In this document: in pieces, positions 46,401 to 52,264 of the stretch
Layout: each line of letters begins with the position of its first letter
Position numbering within the stretch: position 1 is the first letter of the stretch
Assembly (NCBI GenBank): GCA_021773115.1
Contig: JAJFKS010000020.1
Span: forward strand, 1 to 52,264
DNA: 52,264 nucleotides
Direction: 5' to 3'
Source: Woeseiaceae bacterium
GTDB taxonomy: Bacteria; Pseudomonadota; Gammaproteobacteria; Steroidobacterales; Woeseiaceae
Program-made: the position numbers and the translations under genes
Notes under the pieces: generated by a model
Seen by the model: only the letters and a program-made list of their open reading frames with translations
The model's database searches: none
Told to the model about the DNA's origin: nothing

Positions 46401-46465
46401 TGGTGCAGCGCTGGTTCCTCATAGGGCGAATTCAGTATCGGTTTTTCATAGAACGTGCCGGTCAT
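43409..46465 (-). CDS. type III-like restriction enzyme (Res), BPTD_3080-like helicase-nuclease
   Basis: A 1018-residue SF2 helicase-nuclease. It opens MTGTFYEKPILNSPYEEPAL then RRSELITPVPKPRKRR, as in the BPTD_3080 restriction family. Walker A KMATGAGKTTVM has the core at 178-185; DEAH is at 314-317; YDLSATPFFLSG is motif III; VSVSMLTEGWDTNTVTHILG and EQVVGRGLRR are motifs V and VI. The C-terminal nuclease has IPDFVVQIDDG (Pro927, Asp928) and VVEVKGYR (Glu948, Lys950), a complete PD-ExK set. It would translocate and cut unmodified DNA. First large gene of the operon; its ATG shares bases with the stop of a 21-codon frame just upstream. Confidence 0.88.
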   Translation of the reverse strand: MTGTFYEKPILNSPYEEPALHHALDAEGQPTDNPPVAGRRRSELITPVPKPRKRRNKSDPKQATLDWQSGDGISTDNQEYNPTPIINEIRSRVADWRRLPSQTDWSVTPATARLLQHWRHHDFQGIRPFFCQIEAVETVIWLTEVARKQKTHKHIWDHIQGANEQANPELIRLALKMATGAGKTTVMAMLMAWQSVNAVRSPTSKMFTRGFLIVAPGITIKDRLRVLQPNDPNSYYKSHELVPADMLADINKAKIVITNYHAFQLRELMDTNKVGKSLLQGRGEALKTQETEGQMVRRVAEELMGFKHIVVINDEAHHCYREKPDNEDISELKGDEKKEAEKENKAARLWINGLEAFKRKLGVRAVYDLSATPFFLSGSGWAEGTLFPWTVSDFSLVDAIECGIVKLPRVPVADNIPGADMPIFRDLWKHIGKDMPKKGKQVGDPLEIPDILKTALHALYKHYEETYEEWERAGIEIPPVFIVVCNNTSTSRLVYEWISGWQRPNEDGEEIYEHNGHLKLFRNFDEHGNRFPRPNTVLIDSHEIESGEALDKSFRAMAALEIEQFKREMKQRSGAGDVGELSDSELLREVMNTVGKKGRLGEQIRCVVSVSMLTEGWDTNTVTHILGIRAFGTQLLCEQVVGRGLRRYSYELNNEGLFNVEYADIMGIPFDFTAKPQVAPVKPPKKTTRVAAVKEREALEIIFPRVTGYRVDLPEERLTADFTKDSTFVLTPEMVGPGQTLMEGIVGEGVMISAAEAQAKRPSTIAFDLAKLILYKYFKDEDGEPKLHLFGQVKRISRQWIDEGYLDCKGDTGKWMLEYLDIGNQVAERIYNAIVNSIGDKRKVKAVLDPYNPKSSTAHVGFSTTKDLWTTAANKCHVNYVVLDSDWEAEFARVAEQHPNVVSYVKNQGLGLEIPYRDGSMARIYIPDFVVQIDDGRGPEDPLHLVVEVKGYRHENVKLKSETMRTQWVMGVNNLGSFGRWAFEEFNDVYNMDKEFKALIDRVLIEHSDSSLQELENA

Positions 46466-46527
46466 TGCTGTGGTGTTTCCCTGAGCGTGAATTCAAAAAC
46501 TGTTTCTGTTAAAGAATTCTGATTCAT
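46462..46527 (-). CDS. possible 21-residue leader before res
   Basis: An ATG at 46527 gives MNQNSLTETVFEFTLRETPQ plus a final Gln, ending in a TGA that overlaps the res ATG as ATGA. This would couple res translation to its own. Its ribosome site is poor. It could also be chance or the scar of an earlier gene. Confidence 0.25.
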   Translation of the reverse strand: MNQNSLTETVFEFTLRETPQQ

Positions 46528-46546
46528 AGCGAGCACCAGTTATGGT

Positions 46547-46562
46547 CATTTTGGCCAAAATG
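46547..46562. promoter_or_regulatory. 16-base perfect palindrome upstream of res
   Basis: CATTTTGGCCAAAATG is a perfect palindrome 82 bases before the res ATG. Position and symmetry suit an operator or a regulatory-protein site controlling the restriction and ABC-3C operon. No controller gene lies next to it. Confidence 0.5.
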
Positions 46563-46607
46563 TCCAGAAAAATGATCCAAGGCAACGTATACATGATCCG
46601 CGTTTTT

Positions 46608-46855
46608 GCCACAAATTCGCCATAATGCGAAAGGGGTCAATTCAGAGAGTGGCGGATTTCTGCGGGTTACAGAGATTAGGTGTTTTGTGGCAAGAACGGC
46701 CCCGAAGGGCCGTTTTGGTGTCAAATAATGACGCCAAGTCATTGAGATATACGTGGCGCGAGAGATGGGACTTGAACCCGCGACCTCCGGCGTGACAGGC
46801 CATATAAAAGTGGCTGATTTCTGCGCCTTAGCGAGCACTCGCCACAGATTCGTCA
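46608..46855 (-). repeat. tRNA-Asp-derived attachment site with paired arm repeats
   Basis: Minus-strand 46802-46754 carries the 3' half of tRNA-Asp: anticodon loop CTGTCAC, GCCGGAGGTC, T-arm GGGTTCAAGTCCC and end GCGCCA. The 5' half is missing. On each side are matching direct repeats. AGTGGCxGATTTCTGCGxxTTA lies at 46648-46669 and 46809-46830. GCCACAxATTCGxCA lies at 46608-46622 and 46841-46855. This is the layout of an integration core flanked by arm sites. The T-arm has one changed base, a sign of disuse. Confidence 0.75.
46695..46714 (-). terminator. tRNA-Asp terminator hairpin with UUCG loop
   Basis: Minus strand AACGGCCC-TTCG-GGGCCGTT, an 8-base stem with the stable UUCG tetraloop, 39 bases after the tRNA-Asp 3' end at 46754. 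It looks like the native terminator of the tRNA, now separated from the 5' half of the gene. The plus strand has GTTTTG after the stem and could also terminate. Confidence 0.65.
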
Positions 46856-46902
46856 CATGGTTTTTCGGCCAGTCTTTGAATCATACCGATTCGCGGCTCT
46901 GC

Positions 46903-47055
46903 CTATGATTCGGCTTTCTCGATCAGGTGGCCGTATGCACTTAGAGTCGTTTTAACGTCTTCGTGTCCCATGAATTTCTGTATGCGTTTCAGATTAACCC
47001 GTTTTTCGATGAGCATTGACGCAAAGAACTGGCGCCGCCGCACTGCCACTGAAAA
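46903..47055 (-). pseudogene. tyrosine integrase, C-terminal relic
   Basis: The minus strand reads SVAVRRRQFFASMLIEKRVN, LKRIQKFMGHEDVKTTLSAY, GHLIEKAES and stops at 46903. This is the end of an integrase catalytic domain: R-x-x-F region (RRRQFFASML), GHEDVKTT and the Tyr nucleophile. A TAA lies in frame just upstream, and the remainder is lost. It lies directly beside the tRNA-Asp site, so it is probably the dead integrase of the element that follows. The gap 47056-47170 has nothing further. Confidence 0.75.
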
Positions 47056-47170
47056 ATTACTTCTTCGTCTAGCAGGTTGTTAAAATAGTCAACTTGTCAG
47101 TACCGAGCGATCCTCGCCCCATCTGCGTTCTTGCATCACAGTGAGCGGTAAACCGGTGTTTTATACGACC

Positions 47171-47869
47171 TCACAGATGCTTCTTGAAGAACGCCACGCG
47201 CAACCGCAAAGCGATCGCGAATGCCACGATAAACGGCGGCATGATCCAGCGTGGATCCATCTGAGTCGGCGGTATCAGGTACACCACCCACACCAACAAC
47301 AAGAACGCCGGCACGGCGCGCTTGGCCCGATGATAAATAAAACCGGATTCGCGGGCCCCTCGAGTTCGGCGCATTAACCAGCCATAGAGCCCATCCGCCA
47401 CGGCCGTGGCACCAACTACGACAAACAACGGCAGGCTCAATACCAGTACCGCCACCCGCATCGCAAACAGTTGCAACCCGAGTACGGCCGTTTCAACCAG
47501 CACCCACAGGCCGTTGATCACGGCCGCCAGCAAGCCGCTGCGCTGCGTCGCCAACCAATCCCTCAAACCTGTTTTCACAAACACCCAGTCGTACGCCACG
47601 GTGACCGTTTCGTCAACGAAGCGGCCTGACGAACTGTCCAAATCAAGACCGAGTGCGTGTCGCTCTGCCGCGATCAATTCGGCCAGACGGTGACTACCGT
47701 CCGCCCAGATAAACACAACGAACAGCAGGTCAATTACGAGCACCAGCGCGCACAACGCTGCGATCCATCGCAACCAGCGAAAAAGGGTGCCCAGTCCGCT
47801 GTGTTCAGAAATCAGCGGACTCGCTGGCGGACCGGAGAGCGCATAGGCGTTGTCACGTGGACTGACCAC
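47171..47869 (-). CDS. integrative-conjugative-element membrane protein (TIGR03747/DUF4400-like)
   Basis: A 232-residue protein with about four membrane helices: LFRWLRWIAALCALVLVIDL near 28-50, LQLFAMRVAVLVLSLPLFVV near 133-155, AVPAFLLLVWVVYLIPP, and the C-terminal MPPFIVAFAIALRLRVAF. FIYHRAKRAVP is a block typical of the PFL_4697 family of ICE membrane proteins found next to traD. It is thought to sit in the inner membrane with the coupling protein. Its ATG overlaps the traD stop by one base. The next genes of a complete ICE (the secretion system) are not here: the relic integrase follows. Confidence 0.75.
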   Translation of the reverse strand: MVSPRDNAYALSGPPASPLISEHSGLGTLFRWLRWIAALCALVLVIDLLFVVFIWADGSHRLAELIAAERHALGLDLDSSSGRFVDETVTVAYDWVFVKTGLRDWLATQRSGLLAAVINGLWVLVETAVLGLQLFAMRVAVLVLSLPLFVVVGATAVADGLYGWLMRRTRGARESGFIYHRAKRAVPAFLLLVWVVYLIPPTQMDPRWIMPPFIVAFAIALRLRVAFFKKHL

Positions 47870-49893
47870 TAATGCTCAACTCCGGCATAGCGCGACAGTC
47901 GCTCCGCCCGAATTTCCTCAAGCATCGTTGGCGCGTGTGGGTCCCTGCCAGGCAGAGGCAAACGAAGCTTGTAGAGGTGGCCGCCGTGCAACAGAGCAAA
48001 GCACTGTCCTTTCGGCAGTGCCATCAGGTCTGCTGGCTGCAACATCTCGGTTTCGGTTTCCATCACACGATCGGCATTTTGTGAGGTGAAATCGACCGAC
48101 GTCTCCAGTTCGTTGTTGTCGGTAACGCGAGATTCGGCCGTCTTGGTGAACACCCGCACGCGCGGCAAGTGTTCGGTGAGCACGCGCGCCGTTTGTTCAT
48201 TGCGCACACGAAGCATTAGCAGGGTGTTGAAGTTGCCGAGAATCTGTCCCGCCTTGGCCCGATCGGCGATACCCGCTTCAATATCGGCGGTGGTCTGTGT
48301 GTAGGCCGTTACCTGAACACCGGCACCACCGGCCTTGTTCAAGAGGGGACTAAATTCCTGTCCGACCAGTTCTGCAAATTCGTCCGCGTGCACCACGCAC
48401 GGCGCGCGCCGATGTCCGGCTGCCTGCGGCAAACCTTGCGTATCGCCGTGCTTGTAGAGTCGCCCGGCAATCGAGGTCAGATCCGCAAACATCGAATTAC
48501 CGACGGCGCTCGCCACCTCCGGGTCACTGAGCGCATCCAAACCCACATAAACAATGCCGTTCTCGCGGATGACACGCATCCAATCCAGAATGGGGCGATC
48601 GTCGTTAAGATCGCCGTAGCGTGGTGCCAGCAATTCGCCGGTGGCGCCCGAGGTGAGCTTTTCCAATAACGGCAACAAGGATGCGGTGAGCTTGTCGAAA
48701 TAGGTCTTGTCGTAGTCAAAGGCGCTGCGCAAGCCATCGGCCACCGGATCGTAGAGGCCGCGGTCGTTGGCGAATTTGATCAAGGCCAGTGCGTAATGAT
48801 CGCGTCCGCGGTGTGACAGCGGCAGGTTTTTCGACTCAAGGCCTTGCTCAATGGTGCCCAGCGAGTCGCGCCAGTCACCTGGTACGACTTTCTCCAGCCA
48901 CCACTCGTAATAGTCGATCAGTAACGGTTCGATGTTGGTGACGTAGCGCGCGATCACCTGGTAGTCGGGCCGTCGACCGAGTCCCACCAGCGCCCGCGCC
49001 ACCACGTTGGTAAAGCGCCAGGCGAATTCGCGAAACGCTGCGGAGTTGCCGGACGAGGGCAGTTGTGTGGCAATGCGCGAAGCCACTTCCGTGATGCGGC
49101 CGAAGTCACCGACCGGGTTGTAGCGCGCCGAGATTTCCGGGAACCCGAGATGGATGATATGAAACGTATCCAGACGACCGGCGCGTTTCGCCTCGGCAAA
49201 ACAGCGCATCATCAATTCCAAATCGCCTTTCGGATCAATCACCACGACCGTCTCACCGCGACGAATGTCCTGCGTCACCAGAATCTCCGCCTCGCGCGTT
49301 TTACCCACCCGCGTCGTGCCGACCACCAGCGTGTGTCCGTTGCGCTCATTAAGATCCATGGTGACCGGCGCTTCCTCAGCTGCACCGACACCATGCAGCA
49401 AGGGATCACCGCCCACGCCCGGCAGCGGCCGGACCGGGTTCCACCACGCATCGGAGCGCAACCCGCAGGCCAGCCATCGCAGGCCGAATATACCGTCCAG
49501 GATTTGTTCGGCGCGACGCGCCGCTCGGAACAAACGACCGTGCTGCAAGTAGCGCTTCGCGTCCGGATGTCGTGCTTCGACCAGGCGTTGCGTATGACGT
49601 TGCGACCAGCGGAAACCACGGCCCAAGAACAGCTGACTGTTGGAGGTGGGGATCTGTCGCGGCGACAGGCGATAGCGCGGCAACTGCCGCAATTGCGTTT
49701 GGTAGCGGATCACGGCCGCGCCCTGCAAAAACCGACACAAGCCCCAGGTGCCCAACAGCGCTGCGACAATCCACGCCAACAACGGCATGATCGGAAAGAA
49801 GGCCCACGGAAACGCCAGAAGTGCCAGCGCCGACAGCATCGCCACCGACGCCGGCAGGAATTCGAACACGGGGCGCAGCCGATTGTCGAACAC
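47869..49893 (-). CDS. traD: conjugative coupling protein TraD (SXT/TOL type)
   Basis: A 674-residue VirD4/TraD ATPase. Two N-terminal membrane helices (PASVAMLSALALLAFPWAFF then PIMPLLAWIVAALLGTWGL). Walker A VVGTTRVGKTREAE with the core at 192-199, and Walker B VVIDPKGD soon after. The C-terminal part has PCVVHADEFAELVGQEFSPL, GVQVTAYTQTTADIEAG and LMLRVRNEQTARVLTEHLP, all typical of the TraD TIGR03743 group. It brings the relaxase-DNA complex to the secretion channel. It is six bases after the relaxase gene stop. Intact; without the rest of the conjugation apparatus in view it may serve in mobilisation. Confidence 0.9.
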   Translation of the reverse strand: MFDNRLRPVFEFLPASVAMLSALALLAFPWAFFPIMPLLAWIVAALLGTWGLCRFLQGAAVIRYQTQLRQLPRYRLSPRQIPTSNSQLFLGRGFRWSQRHTQRLVEARHPDAKRYLQHGRLFRAARRAEQILDGIFGLRWLACGLRSDAWWNPVRPLPGVGGDPLLHGVGAAEEAPVTMDLNERNGHTLVVGTTRVGKTREAEILVTQDIRRGETVVVIDPKGDLELMMRCFAEAKRAGRLDTFHIIHLGFPEISARYNPVGDFGRITEVASRIATQLPSSGNSAAFREFAWRFTNVVARALVGLGRRPDYQVIARYVTNIEPLLIDYYEWWLEKVVPGDWRDSLGTIEQGLESKNLPLSHRGRDHYALALIKFANDRGLYDPVADGLRSAFDYDKTYFDKLTASLLPLLEKLTSGATGELLAPRYGDLNDDRPILDWMRVIRENGIVYVGLDALSDPEVASAVGNSMFADLTSIAGRLYKHGDTQGLPQAAGHRRAPCVVHADEFAELVGQEFSPLLNKAGGAGVQVTAYTQTTADIEAGIADRAKAGQILGNFNTLLMLRVRNEQTARVLTEHLPRVRVFTKTAESRVTDNNELETSVDFTSQNADRVMETETEMLQPADLMALPKGQCFALLHGGHLYKLRLPLPGRDPHAPTMLEEIRAERLSRYAGVEH

Positions 49894-49899
49894 CGTGCT

Positions 49900-51471
49900 C
49901 TACTCCGCGTCCGGCTTTCGCGACAACAGACCGTTGGCGTCCGGCAGTGCAATCCCGAGTTTCGCCTCGGGATTGCGGATCAGCAAGCCCTTAATGGTTT
50001 TTCGGTCGCCATCGCCGTCAACGGCATAGTGAAAGATATTCTCACCGCGCGCCGTTTTGTCGCTCAGTTTGCGTTTCAGAAAGTGCTTCTGTGCGTCTCG
50101 CCAATGGTCATCCGCAAATACGCGAAAGATGGCCGGACTGACCAACAACAGGCCTTCGTCCACCACGTGCGCTTGCGCTTTGGCCGTATTGATGGCCAGT
50201 ACACCACTGCTGAGTCCGTCAACCAGCCATGGCAGGAAGGGCTCGCCCGTATCGACCGCTTTTACGGTATTTGTCTCAGCCGTCGCATTGCCATCCCGCG
50301 CCGCGTCGGCCGACGGCGTTGCCGCCGCCTCGACTTCGCGGACCCACGCGGCGGCCGATCGTGGGCGCGCCTCGGCGTCCGGCCACAAACGATCAAGGGG
50401 AATGCGAAGCAGCGTCAGCGTCTGGCACCAGCTCTCGTCCCCTTCGCCGACGCGGACCTCGCACGTCCACACCGCGCGCTGCTTTGCGTTTGGCACGGCC
50501 AAACCGCGTTGCTGCAGCTCATCCATCAGACGATCGTTGCGCGAGGGTACGCCTGCGTGGCCCCGCAACGCTTCCCGAATCGCATCCAGGCCCCGCTGAT
50601 TCACCAGCCACAAAGCCGTGTCATCGAGAAAGGCCGCCGCACCCTCTTGATTGACGGGCAACGCGCCACTGTCGATCAGTTGACGCAACGCCACCAGCAT
50701 GCGCTCGGCCAACGGTTTTGTATTGGCGCTCGGCAATTGGCGTCGCTCTCCGCTGAGGTCCCGAGCCACCGAGCCACAATTCGCCTCCTTGACGATATCG
50801 GCAATGACCGAATCGCCGAGCGTTACACCACCGATAGCCCCGAGCCACGCGGCCAACGCGTCTTGATGGTCTCCGAGCCAGCACAATCCATCCTTGGGCA
50901 CGATGTGGGCCACCAGCAGCAACGTCACGGCCTCGTGTAATCGGTGTTCATGACCACGCCGAAACTCGATTCGGTAGTGTGTGCCACCGGTCTTGCTCAT
51001 CGGTCCAACCCACGGACTCCACAACCCGATAGGTAGGCCATCGCCACCCTGTAGCACAATGCGTTGATCCGCGAGCGCTTTACCAACGTCGTGCAGCAAC
51101 GCCGCGCTAGCAACGGCGTAGGTCCACACGTCCTGCTCCGCGATCACGACCTCGGGTTCCTTGTCCGGCGGCAGCACGTAGCCGCGCCGAATTTTCAAGG
51201 CAAGTTCCACGACCTCCAGTGCGTGCCTGAGCAGACCGCCTGACTCACAATGATGATGAGCCTCGGAGGCGGGCAAGCGCTGCACGGTCTCGGCAAAAGC
51301 GGCAAACAGCGTTTGGTACAACCAGCGCCAGTGTTGCTCTGGCACACCGACGATGGCGCGGATGCTCGTGAGTCGGGCGCGGTGGTCAGCGAGCAGCGCT
51401 TTGCCTCCCAGGACGGGCTGCTCGACAGCATTCTCGCCGCCCGTCGAACCCCGTTTCGCAAACCCTAGCAT
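49900..51471 (-). CDS. mobH: MobH-family relaxase (TraI_2, HD-type)
   Basis: A 523-residue relaxase. The N-terminal domain has the three-histidine motif HHH at 72-74 in LPASEAHHHCESGGLLRHAL, and the HD pair at 127-128 in ALLHDVGKALADQR, the metal-binding signature of MOBH relaxases such as R27/SXT TraI and the PFL_4751 ICE group. The middle is divergent; the end (AKAQAHVVDEGLLLVSPAIF, RDAQKHFLKRKLSDKT, NIFHYAVDGDGDRKTIKGLL) matches the C-terminal TraI_2 domain. It nicks the origin of transfer, which is not visible here. The gene is followed by traD after six bases and overlaps the upstream gene by seven. Confidence 0.88.
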   Translation of the reverse strand: MLGFAKRGSTGGENAVEQPVLGGKALLADHRARLTSIRAIVGVPEQHWRWLYQTLFAAFAETVQRLPASEAHHHCESGGLLRHALEVVELALKIRRGYVLPPDKEPEVVIAEQDVWTYAVASAALLHDVGKALADQRIVLQGGDGLPIGLWSPWVGPMSKTGGTHYRIEFRRGHEHRLHEAVTLLLVAHIVPKDGLCWLGDHQDALAAWLGAIGGVTLGDSVIADIVKEANCGSVARDLSGERRQLPSANTKPLAERMLVALRQLIDSGALPVNQEGAAAFLDDTALWLVNQRGLDAIREALRGHAGVPSRNDRLMDELQQRGLAVPNAKQRAVWTCEVRVGEGDESWCQTLTLLRIPLDRLWPDAEARPRSAAAWVREVEAAATPSADAARDGNATAETNTVKAVDTGEPFLPWLVDGLSSGVLAINTAKAQAHVVDEGLLLVSPAIFRVFADDHWRDAQKHFLKRKLSDKTARGENIFHYAVDGDGDRKTIKGLLIRNPEAKLGIALPDANGLLSRKPDAE

Positions 51472-51896
51472 TCGCCCGTCTCAGACACGCGCTCCATCAA
51501 CCAGCGCCTGATAGCGGCGCGACTGGGGTGTGCGCTAAAGGCTCGCCAGACTCGGGTCCTACCATCGTGCCGGTCCTGAAACTGTTGCAGGCTTTCTTCC
51601 AACGGTTGCCACAACTCCAGACCTTCCTCACTCATGACGCGGTACTCAAACAGTTGCAGTCCGGCGATATCGAGCAACGCCGCCGCCGGATCGTCCGCTG
51701 ATAACGCACTTTGCACCCGCTGCTTCAGTTCGCGATGCGGGAACTCGTCTTCGTCGTCCATGAAGCGCTCGATGCCGTCCGTAAGGGACAACAGGCTCAT
51801 GCATACACGCGCCCAGGATTCCAGTCCGGGACGTTCCAGCAACAATTGCAACACGTTGTCGAACTCGATTTGACGCTCTTCTGTCATAGCAGGCAT
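51465..51896 (-). CDS. hypothetical element protein, about 143 residues
   Basis: From the ATG at 51896, MPAMTEERQIEFDNVLQLLL then ERPGLESWARVCMSLLSLTD; a second ATG at 51887 is as good. An acidic, helical, soluble protein (MDDEDEFPHRELKQRVQSAL, LEESLQQFQDRHD). A longer open frame to 52022 is Arg-rich and crosses the hairpin at 51940, so it is not used. No family recognised. It overlaps the relaxase gene by seven bases and so probably works with DNA processing or its control. Confidence 0.65.
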   Translation of the reverse strand: MPAMTEERQIEFDNVLQLLLERPGLESWARVCMSLLSLTDGIERFMDDEDEFPHRELKQRVQSALSADDPAAALLDIAGLQLFEYRVMSEEGLELWQPLEESLQQFQDRHDGRTRVWRAFSAHPSRAAIRRWLMERVSETGEC

Positions 51897-51939
51897 TAAC
51901 AAGCCTAGACGCCAAAACTGCCTCGGCACAGCCGAAACG

Positions 51940-51958
51940 GGGGCAGAATTCGTGCCCC
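51940..51958. promoter_or_regulatory. GGGGCA-N7-TGCCCC hairpin before the relaxase operon
   Basis: GGGGCA, loop GAATTCG, TGCCCC, 44 bases before the first gene of the mobH-traD operon. The same stem occurs at 31562-31580. It could be an operator or an attenuator. No T-run follows in the minus direction beyond GTTTC. Confidence 0.4.
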
Positions 51959-52212
51959 GGTTTCCGCTATACCTGTCCGCCCTCCGACCTGTATAAGCAA
52001 ACAACCGGCGGACAAGACACACCGGCTCGCCGACCGCCGATTCTATGGCTCACCACGGGAGACTCGTATCCAATGCCGGCATACATTTCTCAGCGGCTGG
52101 CCTGCTCACTACTGCGCCGAGTCGTCTTCTGCCCCGACGCACGGATGTCGAACGACGACAATTTGTGCCGAGTGCGACACGCCCCTTTGTGCCCGCCCTT
52201 TGATCCTTTTCG

Positions 52213-52235
52213 CGCACAGCAAGTTGTGCTGTGCG
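52213..52235. repeat. nine-base perfect hairpin near the window end
   Basis: CGCACAGCA and TGCTGTGCG pair across a five-base loop (AGTTG). It lies in the 51897-52264 gap, which has no gene on either strand as far as can be seen. GGGGCCC follows, and TTTGTGCC-like words are repeated (52160-52195). It could be a terminator of a gene to the right or part of a transfer origin. Confidence 0.4.
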
Positions 52236-52264
52236 GGGCCCTTTCGACTAGGCCCTTGCCCTTG

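Noticed and set aside
46754..46802. Functional tRNA-Asp gene
   Set aside because: The 5' half is missing, and one T-arm base pair is lost.
46524..46856. 110-codon minus-strand frame
   Set aside because: It runs through the tRNA-Asp remnant, its terminator and the att repeats, so it is not a gene.
49063..50940. A 625-codon open frame on the plus strand
   Set aside because: It lies opposite traD and mobH, whose motifs are clear; its composition (Arg, Gln, His-rich) is that of an antisense shadow in G/C-rich DNA.
51897..52022. Longer N-terminus for the gene at 51465
   Set aside because: Arg-rich and crossing a strong hairpin; ATGs at 51896 or 51887 are better.

Overview
The window looks like accessory DNA from a gammaproteobacterium, probably marine. 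This is inferred from the tRNA-Phe and tRNA-Asp 3' ends, a LexA box of the CTGT-N8-ACAG type, a FecI/FecR/TonB-receptor locus, a compatible-solute operon and the integrative-element gene families. No rRNA and no intact tRNA is present, so a finer assignment is not supported. Most of the window is a mosaic of genomic islands stacked at tRNA-derived attachment sites.

Region 1 (1-6.85 kb, all minus) is a nutrient-uptake locus. It holds an iron-starvation-type ECF sigma factor, its FecR-type regulator and a TonB-dependent receptor with an N-terminal signalling (STN) domain, then a zinc alcohol dehydrogenase, an HSL-type esterase and the start of a second alpha/beta hydrolase. A lipophilic ester is a plausible substrate. 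Region 2 (7.2-9.5 kb) is an AbiE toxin-antitoxin pair whose toxin carries an extra WYL-like C-terminal domain, followed by an integrase N-terminal relic.

Region 3 (9.58-18.3 kb) is bounded by two copies of a long repeat that contains the 3' half of tRNA-Phe. It holds hipBA, then a four-gene operon that closes a complete glucosylglycerate cycle: synthase and phosphatase to make it, phosphorylase and glycerate kinase to recover it. A broken DUF222/HNH gene behind a LexA box and a cupin gene follow.

Region 4 (18.1-35.2 kb) is a defence island between the second and third tRNA-Phe repeats. On the minus strand it carries a restriction-modification operon (two methyltransferase subunits and a GIY-YIG-helicase), then a 1285-residue RecD-like helicase with a nuclease-like C-terminus and three small unknown genes. 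It also has an HTH-nucleotidyltransferase with a truncated HEPN-like partner, a Fic protein behind a repeat array, a DUF6933-like gene, an integrase-domain protein, a small gene, an excisionase and the tyrosine integrase, which lies beside the attachment site.

Region 5 (35.4-46.5 kb, minus) is the most notable: six tightly overlapping genes forming a type III-like Res/Mod pair, a RelE-UvrD fusion and a complete ABC-three-component (ABC-3C) system. Region 6 (46.5-52.26 kb) starts with a tRNA-Asp 3' end, its terminator, paired arm-type repeats and an integrase C-terminal relic. It then carries conjugation genes (a membrane protein, the TraD coupling protein, a MobH relaxase and one unknown) without any type IV secretion genes in view.
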